Source: an uncultured Pseudomonadota bacterium
GTDB lineage: Bacteria > Bdellovibrionota_C > UBA2361 > CALMIO01
NCBI GenBank assembly: GCA_937864035.1
Contig: CALMIO010000008.1
Span: 124,001 to 188,000 of the forward strand
Direction of reading: 5' to 3'
DNA: 64,000 bases
Each line of letters opens with the position of its first letter. The first letter of the stretch is position 1. The notes under the pieces are model-generated. The model saw only the letters and a list, made by a program, of their open reading frames with translations. It was not told the origin of the DNA and did not search any database. A program made the translations under genes and the position numbers. Shown here piece after piece: positions 1 to 8,970 of the stretch.

Positions 1-623
1 TATGCCTTTTTTAAGCTTTCACGTCTCTCAAAAACATCATCAATCAAACCATATTCTTTGGCTTGAAGAGCGGTCATAAAAAAATCTCGATCAGAATCTT
101 TTTCTATCACTTTTAAATCTTTCCCGGTATGATGACTAAGTATTTGATTTATCTCCTTTTTAACACGAAGCATCTCGCGCGCTTGAATTTCAATATCAGA
201 GGCTTGACCACTAAAACCACCTAGCGGTTGGTGAATCATAATACGGGCATGTGGTAGCGCCGTGCGCTTGTTTTTAGCCCCCCCAGCTAACAGAACCGCT
301 CCCATACTAGCGGCTTGACCAACGCAAACCGTCGCAACATCAGGTCTGATATATTGCATTGTGTCATATATCGCCAGACCTGCCGCGACCGAACCTCCCG
401 GACTATTGATATATAAATAGATATCTTTTTCCGGATCTTCACTCTCTAAAAAAAGCAGTTGAGCAACTATCAAATTCGCAACAACATCATTCACCTCCGT
501 GCCAAGAAAAACAATTCGTTCTTTAAGCAACCGAGAATAAATATCGTACGACCTTTCGCCGCGACCTGTTTGTTCAATAACAAACGGAACATAAACTGAG
601 TTTGTAACATCTGAAATCGACAT
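1..623 (-). CDS. clpP: ATP-dependent Clp protease proteolytic subunit (partial, C-terminus off the window)
   Basis: This is the serine peptidase subunit of the ClpXP/ClpAP cytoplasmic protease. Translating the minus strand from the ATG at 623 gives the canonical ClpP sequence. It contains YINSPGG (about residues 71-77), GQAASMGA with the nucleophile Ser106, and MIHQPLGG with the catalytic His131. The catalytic Asp region (YGLIDDVF) is close to the window edge. About 207 codons are present and the last few are cut off. The gene lies 74 bp downstream of tig on the same strand, the usual tig-clpP order, so clpX or lon may follow outside the window. Identity is certain; only the end is missing. 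Confidence 0.97.
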   Translation of the reverse strand, partial: MSISDVTNSVYVPFVIEQTGRGERSYDIYSRLLKERIVFLGTEVNDVVANLIVAQLLFLESEDPEKDIYLYINSPGGSVAAGLAIYDTMQYIRPDVATVCVGQAASMGAVLLAGGAKNKRTALPHARIMIHQPLGGFSGQASDIEIQAREMLRVKKEINQILSHHTGKDLKVIEKDSDRDFFMTALQAKEYGLIDDVFERRESLKKA

Positions 624-697
624 AAATTAATTTAATCGAATCTTTAAGTGCAATCTAGAGAAAAAAGTTTAAACATCATGTAAGCTTTATGCTGGCC

Positions 698-2026
698 TTA
701 AGTATATTCCACATCAGCAATCTCGCGCAACTGCTTAAGGAGTTTTTCAAATTTTATATCAGAAATTAAATTCTCTCTAAACTCTTCATTACTCAAAGCC
801 TTCTTGATTGCCTTGCGACTGGCGCCATGCGTAGCGCCAATCATGGCAGATCTTAATTCTATATCAGGCTGTTCAACCTGAATATTATATTTTTCATATA
901 ATTCTCCAACTATCAGGGAGCGTTTTAAAATTTTCAACGCCTGATCAAGATGCTTATCTTTTAAGCTCTTTAGATCGTATTTTTTATTCTGAATATCTTC
1001 GTCAGTCAGCTCTCCATTGTTTTTGGCGATACTTAGAATCTGCTCTTCAATCCAAGTTTCCGGCAAATTGAACGTGTTTTGTTCTATCAAACTTTCTAGA
1101 ACTTGGTGTTGAATTTTTTGTTCAAGCTGGCTTTCAGTCTCGCGCTCAAGCTGAGCACGCAAGGCGCTTTTTAGCTCCTCAAGCGTTCGCGCGTTATAGA
1201 TCTTATTTTTCTCCAAAAATTCATCGTTAATTTCGGGCAATATTAATCTTTTAATCTTATCAAGACGAATTGTTTGCCAATCGAAAAATTTACTTTCAGC
1301 TGGTAGTTCTTTTTTCTCCCCTAGCTTCATCCCTATTACCAAAGAGGCAATCTCAGGATCTCCAAACTCGGTCAGATCAATATGTTCTTGATATTCTCTG
1401 GTAGCTTGATTGACGACGCCATCGCTCTTGCCATCTTGCAACCGTGGCCAGATAGTAACCTCGCAAATATCTCCTTTTTCGGGTTGCTCACGATCGCTAA
1501 CCTCTTGCGGAGTGGCAAAGCGCGTCGCTATATTCCGAATCACCTGCTCTACTTGCGAATCATCAATCGGTTTTGGTTTTTCTATGGAGACTTTAATTTT
1601 TTCAAATTCTTTTAAAGGGAATTTTGGGAATATCCGAAATAGAACCTCTATTTTCATCTCGGACACCGCCCCATTAACAACACCTTGTTGGTTTGAATCG
1701 ACCGCATCTTTTTCGCTTATCAAACCGTCTCGCTCATGAAGTTTAATGTTCGGCGGAGCGATCAATTTTAACTGCTTTTCGTTAACATAATCAGCCACCA
1801 ACTTTTTAACCATCTGACTAAAAGCGGTTTCAAATATATCACTACCATAATGTTTCCATAAAATATTTGATGGTATTTTCCCAGGACGAAATCCCGGTAT
1901 TTTAGCGCTCTTCATATAGCTTGCGGAAACACCAGCTATCCAATGATCAAACTCCTGCTTAGGCACTCCAAATAAGACCTTTAGGTTAAGCTGATCAATC
2001 TGCTCTTCTGTTTGTATAAAATTCAT
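698..2026 (-). CDS. tig: Trigger factor, ribosome-associated chaperone and peptidyl-prolyl isomerase
   Basis: Trigger factor binds the ribosome exit tunnel and folds nascent chains. The N-terminal ribosome-binding signature is visible as IPGFRPGKIP (about residues 43-52 from the chosen start). A degenerate FKBP-type domain follows in the middle (GDICEVTI through LVIGMKLGEKKEL), then the long helical C-terminal chaperone domain. At 442 aa it is of normal family length. An in-frame TTG lies at 2038, but the ATG at 2026 starts the typical N-terminus directly, so I chose it. clpP follows 74 bp downstream. No strong Shine-Dalgarno is visible. Confidence 0.95.
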   Translation of the reverse strand: MNFIQTEEQIDQLNLKVLFGVPKQEFDHWIAGVSASYMKSAKIPGFRPGKIPSNILWKHYGSDIFETAFSQMVKKLVADYVNEKQLKLIAPPNIKLHERDGLISEKDAVDSNQQGVVNGAVSEMKIEVLFRIFPKFPLKEFEKIKVSIEKPKPIDDSQVEQVIRNIATRFATPQEVSDREQPEKGDICEVTIWPRLQDGKSDGVVNQATREYQEHIDLTEFGDPEIASLVIGMKLGEKKELPAESKFFDWQTIRLDKIKRLILPEINDEFLEKNKIYNARTLEELKSALRAQLERETESQLEQKIQHQVLESLIEQNTFNLPETWIEEQILSIAKNNGELTDEDIQNKKYDLKSLKDKHLDQALKILKRSLIVGELYEKYNIQVEQPDIELRSAMIGATHGASRKAIKKALSNEEFRENLISDIKFEKLLKQLREIADVEYT

Positions 2027-2236
2027 CAGAATCAACAATAAATTAAGGAGGGTAAAAAACTACGGGAAATTATAATCAACTATTAAAAATTAAGCAAAGA
2101 TTTGGTTGTCGATACTGAACAAATATCAGGGCTTTATTTATCCTTGATAATATATTAAGTATATCTAGCTAATCCAAAAGATTTGTAATTTTTTGGCAAT
2201 ATATCTTTAAGGATTAATTTAAGGACGATACTGTGC

Positions 2237-2321
2237 GCGGGAGTGGTGGAACTGGCAGACACACTAGGCTTAGAACCTAGCGCCTCACGGCATAAGGGTT
2301 CGACTCCCTTCTCCCGCACCA
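2237..2321 (+). tRNA. tRNA-Leu (anticodon UAG)
   Basis: The acceptor stem GCGGGAG (2237-2243) pairs with CTCCCGC (2311-2317), followed by ACCA, so the CCA end is encoded. The anticodon stem CTAGG/CCTAG holds the loop CTTAGAA, giving anticodon TAG. A variable arm longer than five bases is present, as expected for a class II leucine tRNA. The T arm has the GGTTCGACTCC pattern. Confidence 0.95.
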
Positions 2322-2383
2322 GAATTTGACTTTCTGGCATTTTGAAATAAAGAGGTGTTCTTGTTTAAAAAAACAACAAAAAC

Positions 2384-2995
2384 ATGAATCATCTTATAGA
2401 TCAAACGATCGAAAGCTACCAAAACAACTTTGACAAATACGTAGCGCGAACGCCCGCCGAGCCAAGTGGCGATTTTAAAAATTGGCTGGACTCTTTCTTA
2501 TCAGAACTCCCCCAAAAAAGCAGAATTTTAGAGATTGGCTCGGCTACTGGCCGCGATGCCCGTTACTTTCGTGCGCACGGACACGAAACCTTATGCACGG
2601 ACATTATGCCACAAGCCTTGCAACAACTTAGCGAAGACGGCTTTGAGACGGCGGTTTTCGATATCAGAGATCAACCCCACCCTGAATGGCTCGGACAATT
2701 TGACGGGTTTTTCGCAAATGGTGTCTTGCAACACCTTCCACCAAAGCTTTTAAAAAACACTCTCGCAAACAGCACAAAAGTTTTAAAAGAGGGAGGTATT
2801 ATAGCTTTTTCCCTCAAAAACGGCATTGGTGAAGAGGTATCAATGGCAAAGCTTAAAGCCCCTCGATACTATTACTACTACCAAGAAACCGAAATAAAAG
2901 AGCTTTTAAAACAACTGCCAATAGAAATCATCGATGTAAATTATGGAGCCAATCAAAAATGGGTCCGCTTTATATGCCGCTTTAAAAATCGATAA
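2384..2995 (+). CDS. Class I SAM-dependent methyltransferase
   Basis: This 203 aa protein has a class I Rossmann methyltransferase core. The SAM-binding motif I is ILEIGSATGRDARYF (about residues 45-59), followed by an acidic residue at the end of strand 2 (CTDIMPQAL) and a motif-IV-like segment (FDGFFANGVLQHLP). It resembles UbiE/Tam-like small-molecule methyltransferases, but the substrate cannot be read from sequence. It stands alone just after tRNA-Leu, with the helicase gene 178 bp downstream on the same strand. The start is the first ATG after an AAGAGG-like purine stretch. Confidence 0.85.
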   Translation: MNHLIDQTIESYQNNFDKYVARTPAEPSGDFKNWLDSFLSELPQKSRILEIGSATGRDARYFRAHGHETLCTDIMPQALQQLSEDGFETAVFDIRDQPHPEWLGQFDGFFANGVLQHLPPKLLKNTLANSTKVLKEGGIIAFSLKNGIGEEVSMAKLKAPRYYYYYQETEIKELLKQLPIEIIDVNYGANQKWVRFICRFKNR

Positions 2996-3173
2996 TCAAA
3001 GAAAAAACGGGGCAAAACACCCTAAACAAATCAGCTCAAATTGGCAGAAAAAGCAATGATTTTTTTAAAACAATATGCTACTTTTTGAGCATAACATAGA
3101 TCAAAGAAACAACTTTGTCCAAATCTCTAGAGTAAACAAAAACAAATAAGTCTATAAAGCGCGCCAATACAAA

Positions 3174-5375
3174 ATGAGTCAACTTCTTCTATTTGACATA
3201 AAGCCAAAATCGAAAGAAACACCACCTGAGGTAAAACTGCCTCCCACGCCAATTCAGCGCTTTGAAAACATCGAGCAAATAGCCGAAAAGCTCGAAATAA
3301 AGAGCTTTTTAAGGCTGAACGAGATCGGAAATTGGCAACCTTTGCCAGTTCAAACTGAGATCGCGAATCATCTTTTAACAGCGCTTCAAAACCAACAAGA
3401 TCAACAGCAAAAAAATCTGGTAATAGAAGCTGAAACTGGTGGCGGCAAGACTTTGGGAGCGGCACTCCTTGCGGCTAGTGCTTTGGCGGACAACCGTCCC
3501 GTAGTTTTTATAACCCCTACACATGCTTTAGTCGAACAAACTACTAAGGAGTTTCAGAAATTCTTCAACAGCGAAAAAGCAGAGATTAAGGCAGTTACGG
3601 GAGAGCTTGGCAAAGCCGAAGAAAGGTTGCCGCAATATTCAGAAAAAATAACGGTAGCAACTGCCAGAGCATTCGCTTTAGACATCAACTACGCGATCTC
3701 AAACCCCGACTCTTGGCAAACAGATCTTTTTCTTGGCAAACTCAAAAACGCCCTCGTTATTATGGACGAAGGACACCGCATATCCTACATCGGCAGTGGT
3801 GGCAAGCAAGCGGGCCAAAAATTATCAGAAGCGGCTGAATATAGATTTATAGGAAAGCAGATTCCAGAGTTACTCTATGGCAACATCGCCTTAATGTCTG
3901 GAACCTTAGCCGGCAAAAAACTGCAAAGCATAATCAAAGAAACTCTCAAAGAGCCAAAACATTTAAAACCACCATCAATAGGGCGAGAAAAACGGCTAAT
4001 AATTCACTCAATCGATCTCGATCCTGTTAAAGAGAAATTTCTAGAGGTTATCAAAAAACTTTACGGAAACACTGCAAAACGCGCCCTGTATTTTGCCAAA
4101 AAAATCGGCAACTACGATTTAACAAATCAACTTCTCGAGGCAAAACAAGAAAATACTCCGCAAGGCGAACTAAACATAGAAAAAACGGGTGAATTATCTA
4201 TTCAGCAATTAATAGGTATTTTAAATACCGTAAGCAAACGCCAACCGAATCAAAATAAAACCAAAGAAGAGTGTGAACTTATCAGTGATTTGGGCGGATT
4301 GATTCATCTGCGACAACTTGAAAAAAACATTTATAGAAGCAGTAATTTTTCTTTAATAGCCACCAGCATAGAAAAATTCAAGGTCAACAAATCACCAAAA
4401 TACATTAACCGCTTGTACCGTCAGCGCCCAGACGGCACTAACGAAGAAAGTTGGCCCCTTTTAGGAAAAGCTTTCCAAGATCTTTTAAAAACTTACCTTT
4501 CCGATCTTCCTGACGACGCACCGGAAAAAAGAACTCTCTTGCAAGCTTTTGCCCCATCACCAAACCTTTACAAACAAGCTTTGGCAAAGATCAAAGATCC
4601 AAACCCTAAAAAAAATAAAGTCGGAAGGGAAAAAACGAAAATAAAAACCCCTAAATGTTCTGAGGAAAATTCAAGGGATCAAATCGATCTTGAAAAGGTT
4701 TTCGCGCGCGACATATCAAGGGAAAATAGCAGAATGCGCGCTTTAACCTCCGAACTTGCTCTGTTTATTGATCAGCAATCATCAAATCCACAAGCCAAAC
4801 CTCCAAAAGCAATTATTTATACCTACAACGTGCGCGAAACATTCTATCTGGCAAAAATGCTCAACTCCTACCTAAACGCTCCAAGCCAACAAACAACCAA
4901 CAACGATCAACAACAAGCAAACATCCGCCAAGAGCTATTTTTACCCTTTTGCGGATTAGAAAACATGTCAGCTAAAGAACGAGCTGAGACAATCGAAAAA
5001 TTTCGCTCGCGTGACGACATCATCGGGTTAATCGCCACTAACGTGATCACGGAAGGAATCGATCTGCCTCAAGTCCAAAGATTATTCTGCTGTAACTTTG
5101 ACGGAATTGAAACTCAGGAAAAATTTGCTCAGCTGATTGGCAGGGTTGGAAGAGGTAAAAACGATCCCAAACAGGACGCACACAACTCGTCAACAGTTAC
5201 AATCCTCTGTTGCGGTTCTAAGGATTACTGGAACGCTAAAAGAAAAATCAAAGGATATGAGAAGCAAACACAGCCAGATGCGGGAAAAGAGAGCGGCGAG
5301 CAACCAAATTACAATACAGATCAAAGACAACGGCGAAAGTCAATACGTCAATATGGCCATCCAACTCTATTTTAA
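3174..5375 (+). CDS. Superfamily 2 DExH helicase, possibly clamp-associated
   Basis: This 733 aa protein has all core SF2 helicase motifs. Walker A is EAETGGGKT (85-93), motif Ia-like is FITPTHALVEQT, motif II is MDEGH (DEGH 198-201), and motif III is MSGTLAG (241-247). A C-terminal RecA fold carries ATNVITEGIDLPQVQ and the arginine-finger motif QLIGRVGRG (near 652). The TGELGKAEERL stretch and domain order recall Hef/FANCM- and RIG-I-like helicases, but the match is not close enough to name a family. Residues 3-7 (QLLLF) match the consensus bacterial beta-clamp-binding pentapeptide. No nuclease or Cas gene is adjacent. Helicase activity is well supported; its role in repair or restart is inference. 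Confidence 0.85.
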   Translation: MSQLLLFDIKPKSKETPPEVKLPPTPIQRFENIEQIAEKLEIKSFLRLNEIGNWQPLPVQTEIANHLLTALQNQQDQQQKNLVIEAETGGGKTLGAALLAASALADNRPVVFITPTHALVEQTTKEFQKFFNSEKAEIKAVTGELGKAEERLPQYSEKITVATARAFALDINYAISNPDSWQTDLFLGKLKNALVIMDEGHRISYIGSGGKQAGQKLSEAAEYRFIGKQIPELLYGNIALMSGTLAGKKLQSIIKETLKEPKHLKPPSIGREKRLIIHSIDLDPVKEKFLEVIKKLYGNTAKRALYFAKKIGNYDLTNQLLEAKQENTPQGELNIEKTGELSIQQLIGILNTVSKRQPNQNKTKEECELISDLGGLIHLRQLEKNIYRSSNFSLIATSIEKFKVNKSPKYINRLYRQRPDGTNEESWPLLGKAFQDLLKTYLSDLPDDAPEKRTLLQAFAPSPNLYKQALAKIKDPNPKKNKVGREKTKIKTPKCSEENSRDQIDLEKVFARDISRENSRMRALTSELALFIDQQSSNPQAKPPKAIIYTYNVRETFYLAKMLNSYLNAPSQQTTNNDQQQANIRQELFLPFCGLENMSAKERAETIEKFRSRDDIIGLIATNVITEGIDLPQVQRLFCCNFDGIETQEKFAQLIGRVGRGKNDPKQDAHNSSTVTILCCGSKDYWNAKRKIKGYEKQTQPDAGKESGEQPNYNTDQRQRRKSIRQYGHPTLF

Positions 5376-5616
5376 CTTAATGCGCCCTTAAGCAAATAAA
5401 CAGGGGAAAGATAAAAATTGATAAAAATGGAATTTTTAAAAAGCCAAAAGAGCCTTTTGCCCTATATCTAGCCCCAAAATAACTGGCAGAATTACTATTC
5501 TATTTTATTTGATTTTAGTTGAATAGCAAAAAATATCAGTTACAATATTCCAGATAGATAGGTTGCCGTCTTGCTCTCAACTGTATTGTAAAAAGCCTAT
5601 ACTGAAGTAAGTTTTT

Positions 5617-6684
5617 ATGTCGCTGTTTCCTAGCGCGTCTAACTCTACGCGTCAGCAATTAATTCAAAAACCACCGACAATTGAGGTTCTTTTAAGAATC
5701 AAAGAGGGGTTGGAACCTCATCACAAAGTATGCAAATCTAACTTAATGCTTTTTGAAGAACTACTTTCTTACCTCCTAAAATCCAAAAATAATTTAGAGC
5801 AAAAAAACTTAAATTTATTTCTGCGATCTGTTGAATTATCAAAAAAATTATTTGAACTCGTCGATAGTAATAACCATCAAGATCTACAAGACGCTTTTTA
5901 CTCCTGTAGGGCTATTTTAAAGTTTTTAAAGTTAATGCTAGGAGTCAGAAATAACTCCAGCAATACCCTAACAAAACTTAAACAAGAACAAACATCACCA
6001 CAGACCGATAAATCTAAATTACCAATTGCAAACAAAAACAAAATTTTCGGCTTAATCAAAAACACCAGCCTACAAATACAAATCAATAGATTGATACTAG
6101 ATATCTTAAAAAGCAACAATCAAAATAACGCGCTAGATAATATATTACTATTTTTCCGCCTTACCTTGCCATTTGCGCCAAACGTAAATGAAATCGATGC
6201 AGATCTATTGCAACCAATTCCTGAGAAAACCACTGAGATTATAATGCGGTATTCGTTAGATGATCCTCGCACAACTATTATGCGTCTGCAAAAAAAAGAT
6301 CAAAATTGGGAAGTTGTTCTTATAGAGGAAGATAATCCGAAAAGAGATCAAGCTTCTCAAATTAATCAAACTGTGCCTTTGCAATATGAAAATAAAAAAA
6401 TAGCTACTTTACAATCAGGTTCAATATGCGTAGTTGGAAGAAACCTAAAAATAAATAACTTTTTAGGCTTTACTTTTAACTCCGAAATGCCAATGCTCAC
6501 AACAGATCTAACAGCCGAAGATAATAACTTATTATATTCGCGCGGCGGCTTAATCGTGGTTTATGATAGAAAGAAAAATTTATGGATTTTTGATAAAGGG
6601 TTTAAAAACCCCATAACAATCCTGCAATGTTTCGAAAAGGAACATTTCCAAACTAGCGTGTACGATCCAAACTGGCTCCAATAG
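5617..6684 (+). CDS. Hypothetical protein with a possible degenerate FHA domain at the C-terminus
   Basis: I do not recognise this 355 aa protein as a named family. The first ~200 residues are helical, rich in Leu, Lys and Asn, and without membrane segments. The last ~100 residues resemble a forkhead-associated fold. A strand ends in ICVVGRN, a later SRGG takes the place of the usual SRxH, and LWIFDKGFKNP matches the end of an FHA domain. The conserved His is absent, so phosphothreonine binding may be lost. It lies between the helicase and a secreted protein on the same strand, with 200-240 bp gaps, so it is probably transcribed alone. The ORF is clear; the domain call is tentative. Confidence 0.6.
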   Translation: MSLFPSASNSTRQQLIQKPPTIEVLLRIKEGLEPHHKVCKSNLMLFEELLSYLLKSKNNLEQKNLNLFLRSVELSKKLFELVDSNNHQDLQDAFYSCRAILKFLKLMLGVRNNSSNTLTKLKQEQTSPQTDKSKLPIANKNKIFGLIKNTSLQIQINRLILDILKSNNQNNALDNILLFFRLTLPFAPNVNEIDADLLQPIPEKTTEIIMRYSLDDPRTTIMRLQKKDQNWEVVLIEEDNPKRDQASQINQTVPLQYENKKIATLQSGSICVVGRNLKINNFLGFTFNSEMPMLTTDLTAEDNNLLYSRGGLIVVYDRKKNLWIFDKGFKNPITILQCFEKEHFQTSVYDPNWLQ

Positions 6685-6868
6685 CTATAAATTCATACAG
6701 TATAAATCTGCCTTTTTCTATTGCTGATAGCGAATTTTTTAGGATCTTTTGCAAAACGACTCTTGCGATCTATGATAGCTAATAAGCAATCATCGTTCGC
6801 AAGCAAAGGTAAAAATAACTTTGTCTTATTGTAAAACTCTAATTTTGTTCATGTTTTCGTGAATGATT

Positions 6869-6877
6869 TGCTATAAT
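6869..6877 (+). promoter_or_regulatory. Candidate extended -10 promoter for the secreted-protein gene
   Basis: TGCTATAAT at 6869-6877 is a perfect extended -10 element (TGnTATAAT), 30 bp upstream of the ATG at 6908. A second TATAAT lies at 6883-6888. No well-spaced -35 hexamer is visible, which an extended -10 promoter does not strictly need. In AT-rich DNA such matches also arise by chance. Confidence 0.4.
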
Positions 6878-6907
6878 TAAATTATAATACATTTTTATTT
6901 AACAACT

Positions 6908-7396
6908 ATGCGCTGTTTAAGTCTTATCTGTTTGTCTCTCTCTCTTGCCGCCGTTGGCGCCACAAATCTTTTTGCTCAAACGCCCCCAAAAGGTATAGGA
7001 TGTTCTTTGGTCGCTCGCTGGAGTTTTGGCGACACTTGGAAAACGTCTGACACTAGATCGTGCGGCATGACAACTCGCATGGCGAACCGCGCTTTTGTGC
7101 CGGGCCTCAGAAATCGCAGAACAGTCGCCAACATGACGCCTTGCAGCGGTTACGGCAGTAGAATCAGTTATTATTCCACCGGTGGCAGGTTCATAATGGG
7201 AGGGACAAGGCGCCCAGGCTGTCCAAACGGCCGCGTCACTTTTGATTCATGCCCGGGACCAATTCAACTTGCCAACAGAGGCATTCTTAGAATGTGGATG
7301 AAAATTCAAAGGAGAGATGGAGTTTTTGAGTGTTATTTTATACCTAACACTCGCCGCACTATAAGGAATGGACAGTTAGTTCCTCATAAGCTCTAA
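6908..7396 (+). CDS. Small secreted cysteine-rich protein of unknown function
   Basis: The 162 aa product starts with a typical signal peptide, a hydrophobic core ending at about NLFAQ (near residue 24). The predicted mature part is ~138 residues, strongly basic (many Arg), rich in Gly and Ser. It has six cysteines (GIGC, RSC, TPC, PGC, DSC, FEC), an even number compatible with three disulfides in the periplasm or outside the cell. I recognise no family. A candidate promoter lies just upstream, and the muramidase gene follows 262 bp downstream on the same strand. Confidence 0.65.
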   Translation: MRCLSLICLSLSLAAVGATNLFAQTPPKGIGCSLVARWSFGDTWKTSDTRSCGMTTRMANRAFVPGLRNRRTVANMTPCSGYGSRISYYSTGGRFIMGGTRRPGCPNGRVTFDSCPGPIQLANRGILRMWMKIQRRDGVFECYFIPNTRRTIRNGQLVPHKL

Positions 7397-7592
7397 ATTA
7401 GAAATTTTGCTTAGCTCTAACTATAAAGCCCTTTCAGAATAAAAGATGTTTAAAAACTAGGTTGGCTCTGGTCAAGCCGCAACTAGAAACTGGTCACGGA
7501 CGCGTGATTCTTGCACTCATTTGGGCTTACTCGCTGTTTACCTACTAAGTTCTACCTATTTTTTAAATATTCTCACCAGCAACTTTTAGCAA

Positions 7593-7613
7593 CTTACCTC
7601 GATTATAGGTAAG
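7593..7613. repeat. Perfect 7-bp inverted repeat upstream of the muramidase gene
   Basis: CTTACCT (7593-7599) and AGGTAAG (7607-7613) form a perfect inverted repeat around a 7-nt spacer. It ends 45 bp before the ATG at 7659 and has no following T-run, so an operator fits better than a terminator. No binding protein can be proposed from sequence. Confidence 0.35.
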
Positions 7614-7658
7614 AGAGAGATACTTCACATTTACAAAAAAAATAAACGAATAATTAAA

Positions 7659-8351
7659 ATGATACCCTTAATTGGAAGTCAACAAACAAATCATAATGAA
7701 CCGATAAATCAAAAGGGCAACCAACAAAAGCAAAAGATCACTTATTATTCAAACAGCCCTTATTTGAAAGTGCCTCGCGGCCAGTTGACTTTCGATCTCG
7801 AAGGCAACGAAGGAGAGAAGTTTTTTTCACGGGTGGCTCATAAACCGCCGGGCGCGGCATCAGGAGTAACAATCGGCAGAGGTTATGACATGGGGTTTCG
7901 ATCAAAGACAGAAGCCAAAAACGACTTAATCGCCGCTGGAGTGCCAGAAAGCGACGCTACGCTTTTGAGCGAAGCCGCTGGTCTCAGAGGAAATGATGCC
8001 GAGAAATTTTTAAAAGAAAACGACTTGCCGATTATCTCGCTACAAAGCCAACAAAAATTGTTCAGCCAAATTGTTTATCCAAAATACGAACAAGAAACGA
8101 AACGGGTAGTAAAAAACTCTCTTGGCGCAAATGGAGAGGAGATCTGGCAAAAATTAGATCAAAAAATCATCGATGTTTTGGTTGACTTAACTTATCGTGG
8201 AGACAACACGCCAGCAACCAGAAATCATTTTATTGAACCGCTTAAAAAAAACGATTTAGAAGGCTTCAAAAAAAAGCTTGCGGAAGGCGACGTTTGGCAA
8301 AACGTGCCTCCCTATAGGTCGCAAAGCCGCCTGCTATATTTGGACTCTTAA
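7659..8351 (+). CDS. Pesticin-like muramidase (lysozyme-type peptidoglycan hydrolase)
   Basis: This protein should cleave peptidoglycan glycan strands. The 230 aa sequence contains the segment LTFDLEGNEGEKFF, then GVTIGRGYDMG, which is typical of the pesticin/phage-lysozyme-like fold. Glu48, Thr71 and Asp77 are spaced 23 and 6 residues apart, the same spacing as the E-T-D catalytic set I recall for pesticin (E178, T201, D207). No signal peptide is visible; a ~40-residue polar Gln/Asn/Lys-rich leader precedes the domain. It may therefore leave the cell by a non-Sec route or act after lysis. It is convergent with the operon holding the export-gate gene. Family call fairly sure; export route unknown. 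Confidence 0.75.
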   Translation: MIPLIGSQQTNHNEPINQKGNQQKQKITYYSNSPYLKVPRGQLTFDLEGNEGEKFFSRVAHKPPGAASGVTIGRGYDMGFRSKTEAKNDLIAAGVPESDATLLSEAAGLRGNDAEKFLKENDLPIISLQSQQKLFSQIVYPKYEQETKRVVKNSLGANGEEIWQKLDQKIIDVLVDLTYRGDNTPATRNHFIEPLKKNDLEGFKKKLAEGDVWQNVPPYRSQSRLLYLDS

Positions 8352-8429
8352 AAATAGAAATTTGCCGAATAAAAAGAACACCGCCAACAAACAACTCGCG
8401 AAATTCTATATTTTAATTATCGAATGAAA

Positions 8430-8912
8430 TTACTTGCGCAAAATGCTCAGATCGTCCCCCTGAGCAATAACCTCAAAATCCGGAGAGATTAAATAAACTT
8501 GGGGAATTTCTTTGATTTTCAACATCTCAACCGCCTCATCTCGTGTATCGTTGCCAGAAAAACAATTGACTAAACCATCAAGCTTGTTTTCTTTTACTAA
8601 ATTTAACCAACGATCATATTGAGTCTGCGGATCGACGCTGATTGTTATCAATCTAAAATCTCTATTTTTAGAGATAAATTGAGACAAATCACGTAATAGT
8701 TTTTTAGATTTATGACACCAAGTAGCCCAAACAATTACTCCAACATGTTCACCTCGAAAATCTTCCAGCGATCTATAATCTCCATTTTGATCTGTAAAAC
8801 GTAACAGTGGGGCCGCCTTGCCCTGCCAATTATAGTTAGCGCTAGAGCAAGAAATTAGGAAAACACATAATAATAATTTTAATAAACAACCAGAAAACAA
8901 CTTATTAAGCAT
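8430..8912 (-). CDS. Redoxin/TlpA-like thioredoxin-fold lipoprotein lacking the CxxC motif
   Basis: From the ATG at 8912 the protein begins with a lipoprotein signal peptide and lipobox (FLISC, lipidated Cys at about residue 21). A thioredoxin-like fold follows: an AAPLLRFTDQNG entry segment, VIVWATWCHKSKK at the active-site position, and a cis-Pro-like KEIPQVYLI. The active site reads WCHKS, with only one cysteine, so classical disulfide exchange is unlikely. A longer in-frame reading starts at TTG 9002 and overlaps the upstream gene, but it places 30 residues before the signal peptide, so I prefer 8912. It is the last gene of the Tad/export-gate operon. Confidence 0.75.
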   Translation of the reverse strand: MLNKLFSGCLLKLLLCVFLISCSSANYNWQGKAAPLLRFTDQNGDYRSLEDFRGEHVGVIVWATWCHKSKKLLRDLSQFISKNRDFRLITISVDPQTQYDRWLNLVKENKLDGLVNCFSGNDTRDEAVEMLKIKEIPQVYLISPDFEVIAQGDDLSILRK

Positions 8913-8970
8913 CAGAATTCGAAAAAAAATAATCAGTATTTTAACCTCTGAAACAGAAAAATAACAAGCT

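Noticed and set aside
2155..2340. A 61-codon minus-strand reading frame across tRNA-Leu
   Set aside because: It is the antisense translation of the tRNA, a common artefact; no ribosome site or family.
3174..5375. Cas3 helicase of a CRISPR system
   Set aside because: No HD nuclease domain, no cas neighbours and no repeat array in the window.
7659..8351. Prophage endolysin within a phage remnant
   Set aside because: No holin, tail, capsid or integrase gene surrounds it; a pesticin-like stand-alone gene fits better.
8354..8412. Imperfect hairpin between the muramidase and redoxin-like genes as a terminator
   Set aside because: The stem has shifts and mismatches and only a mixed A/T tail follows.
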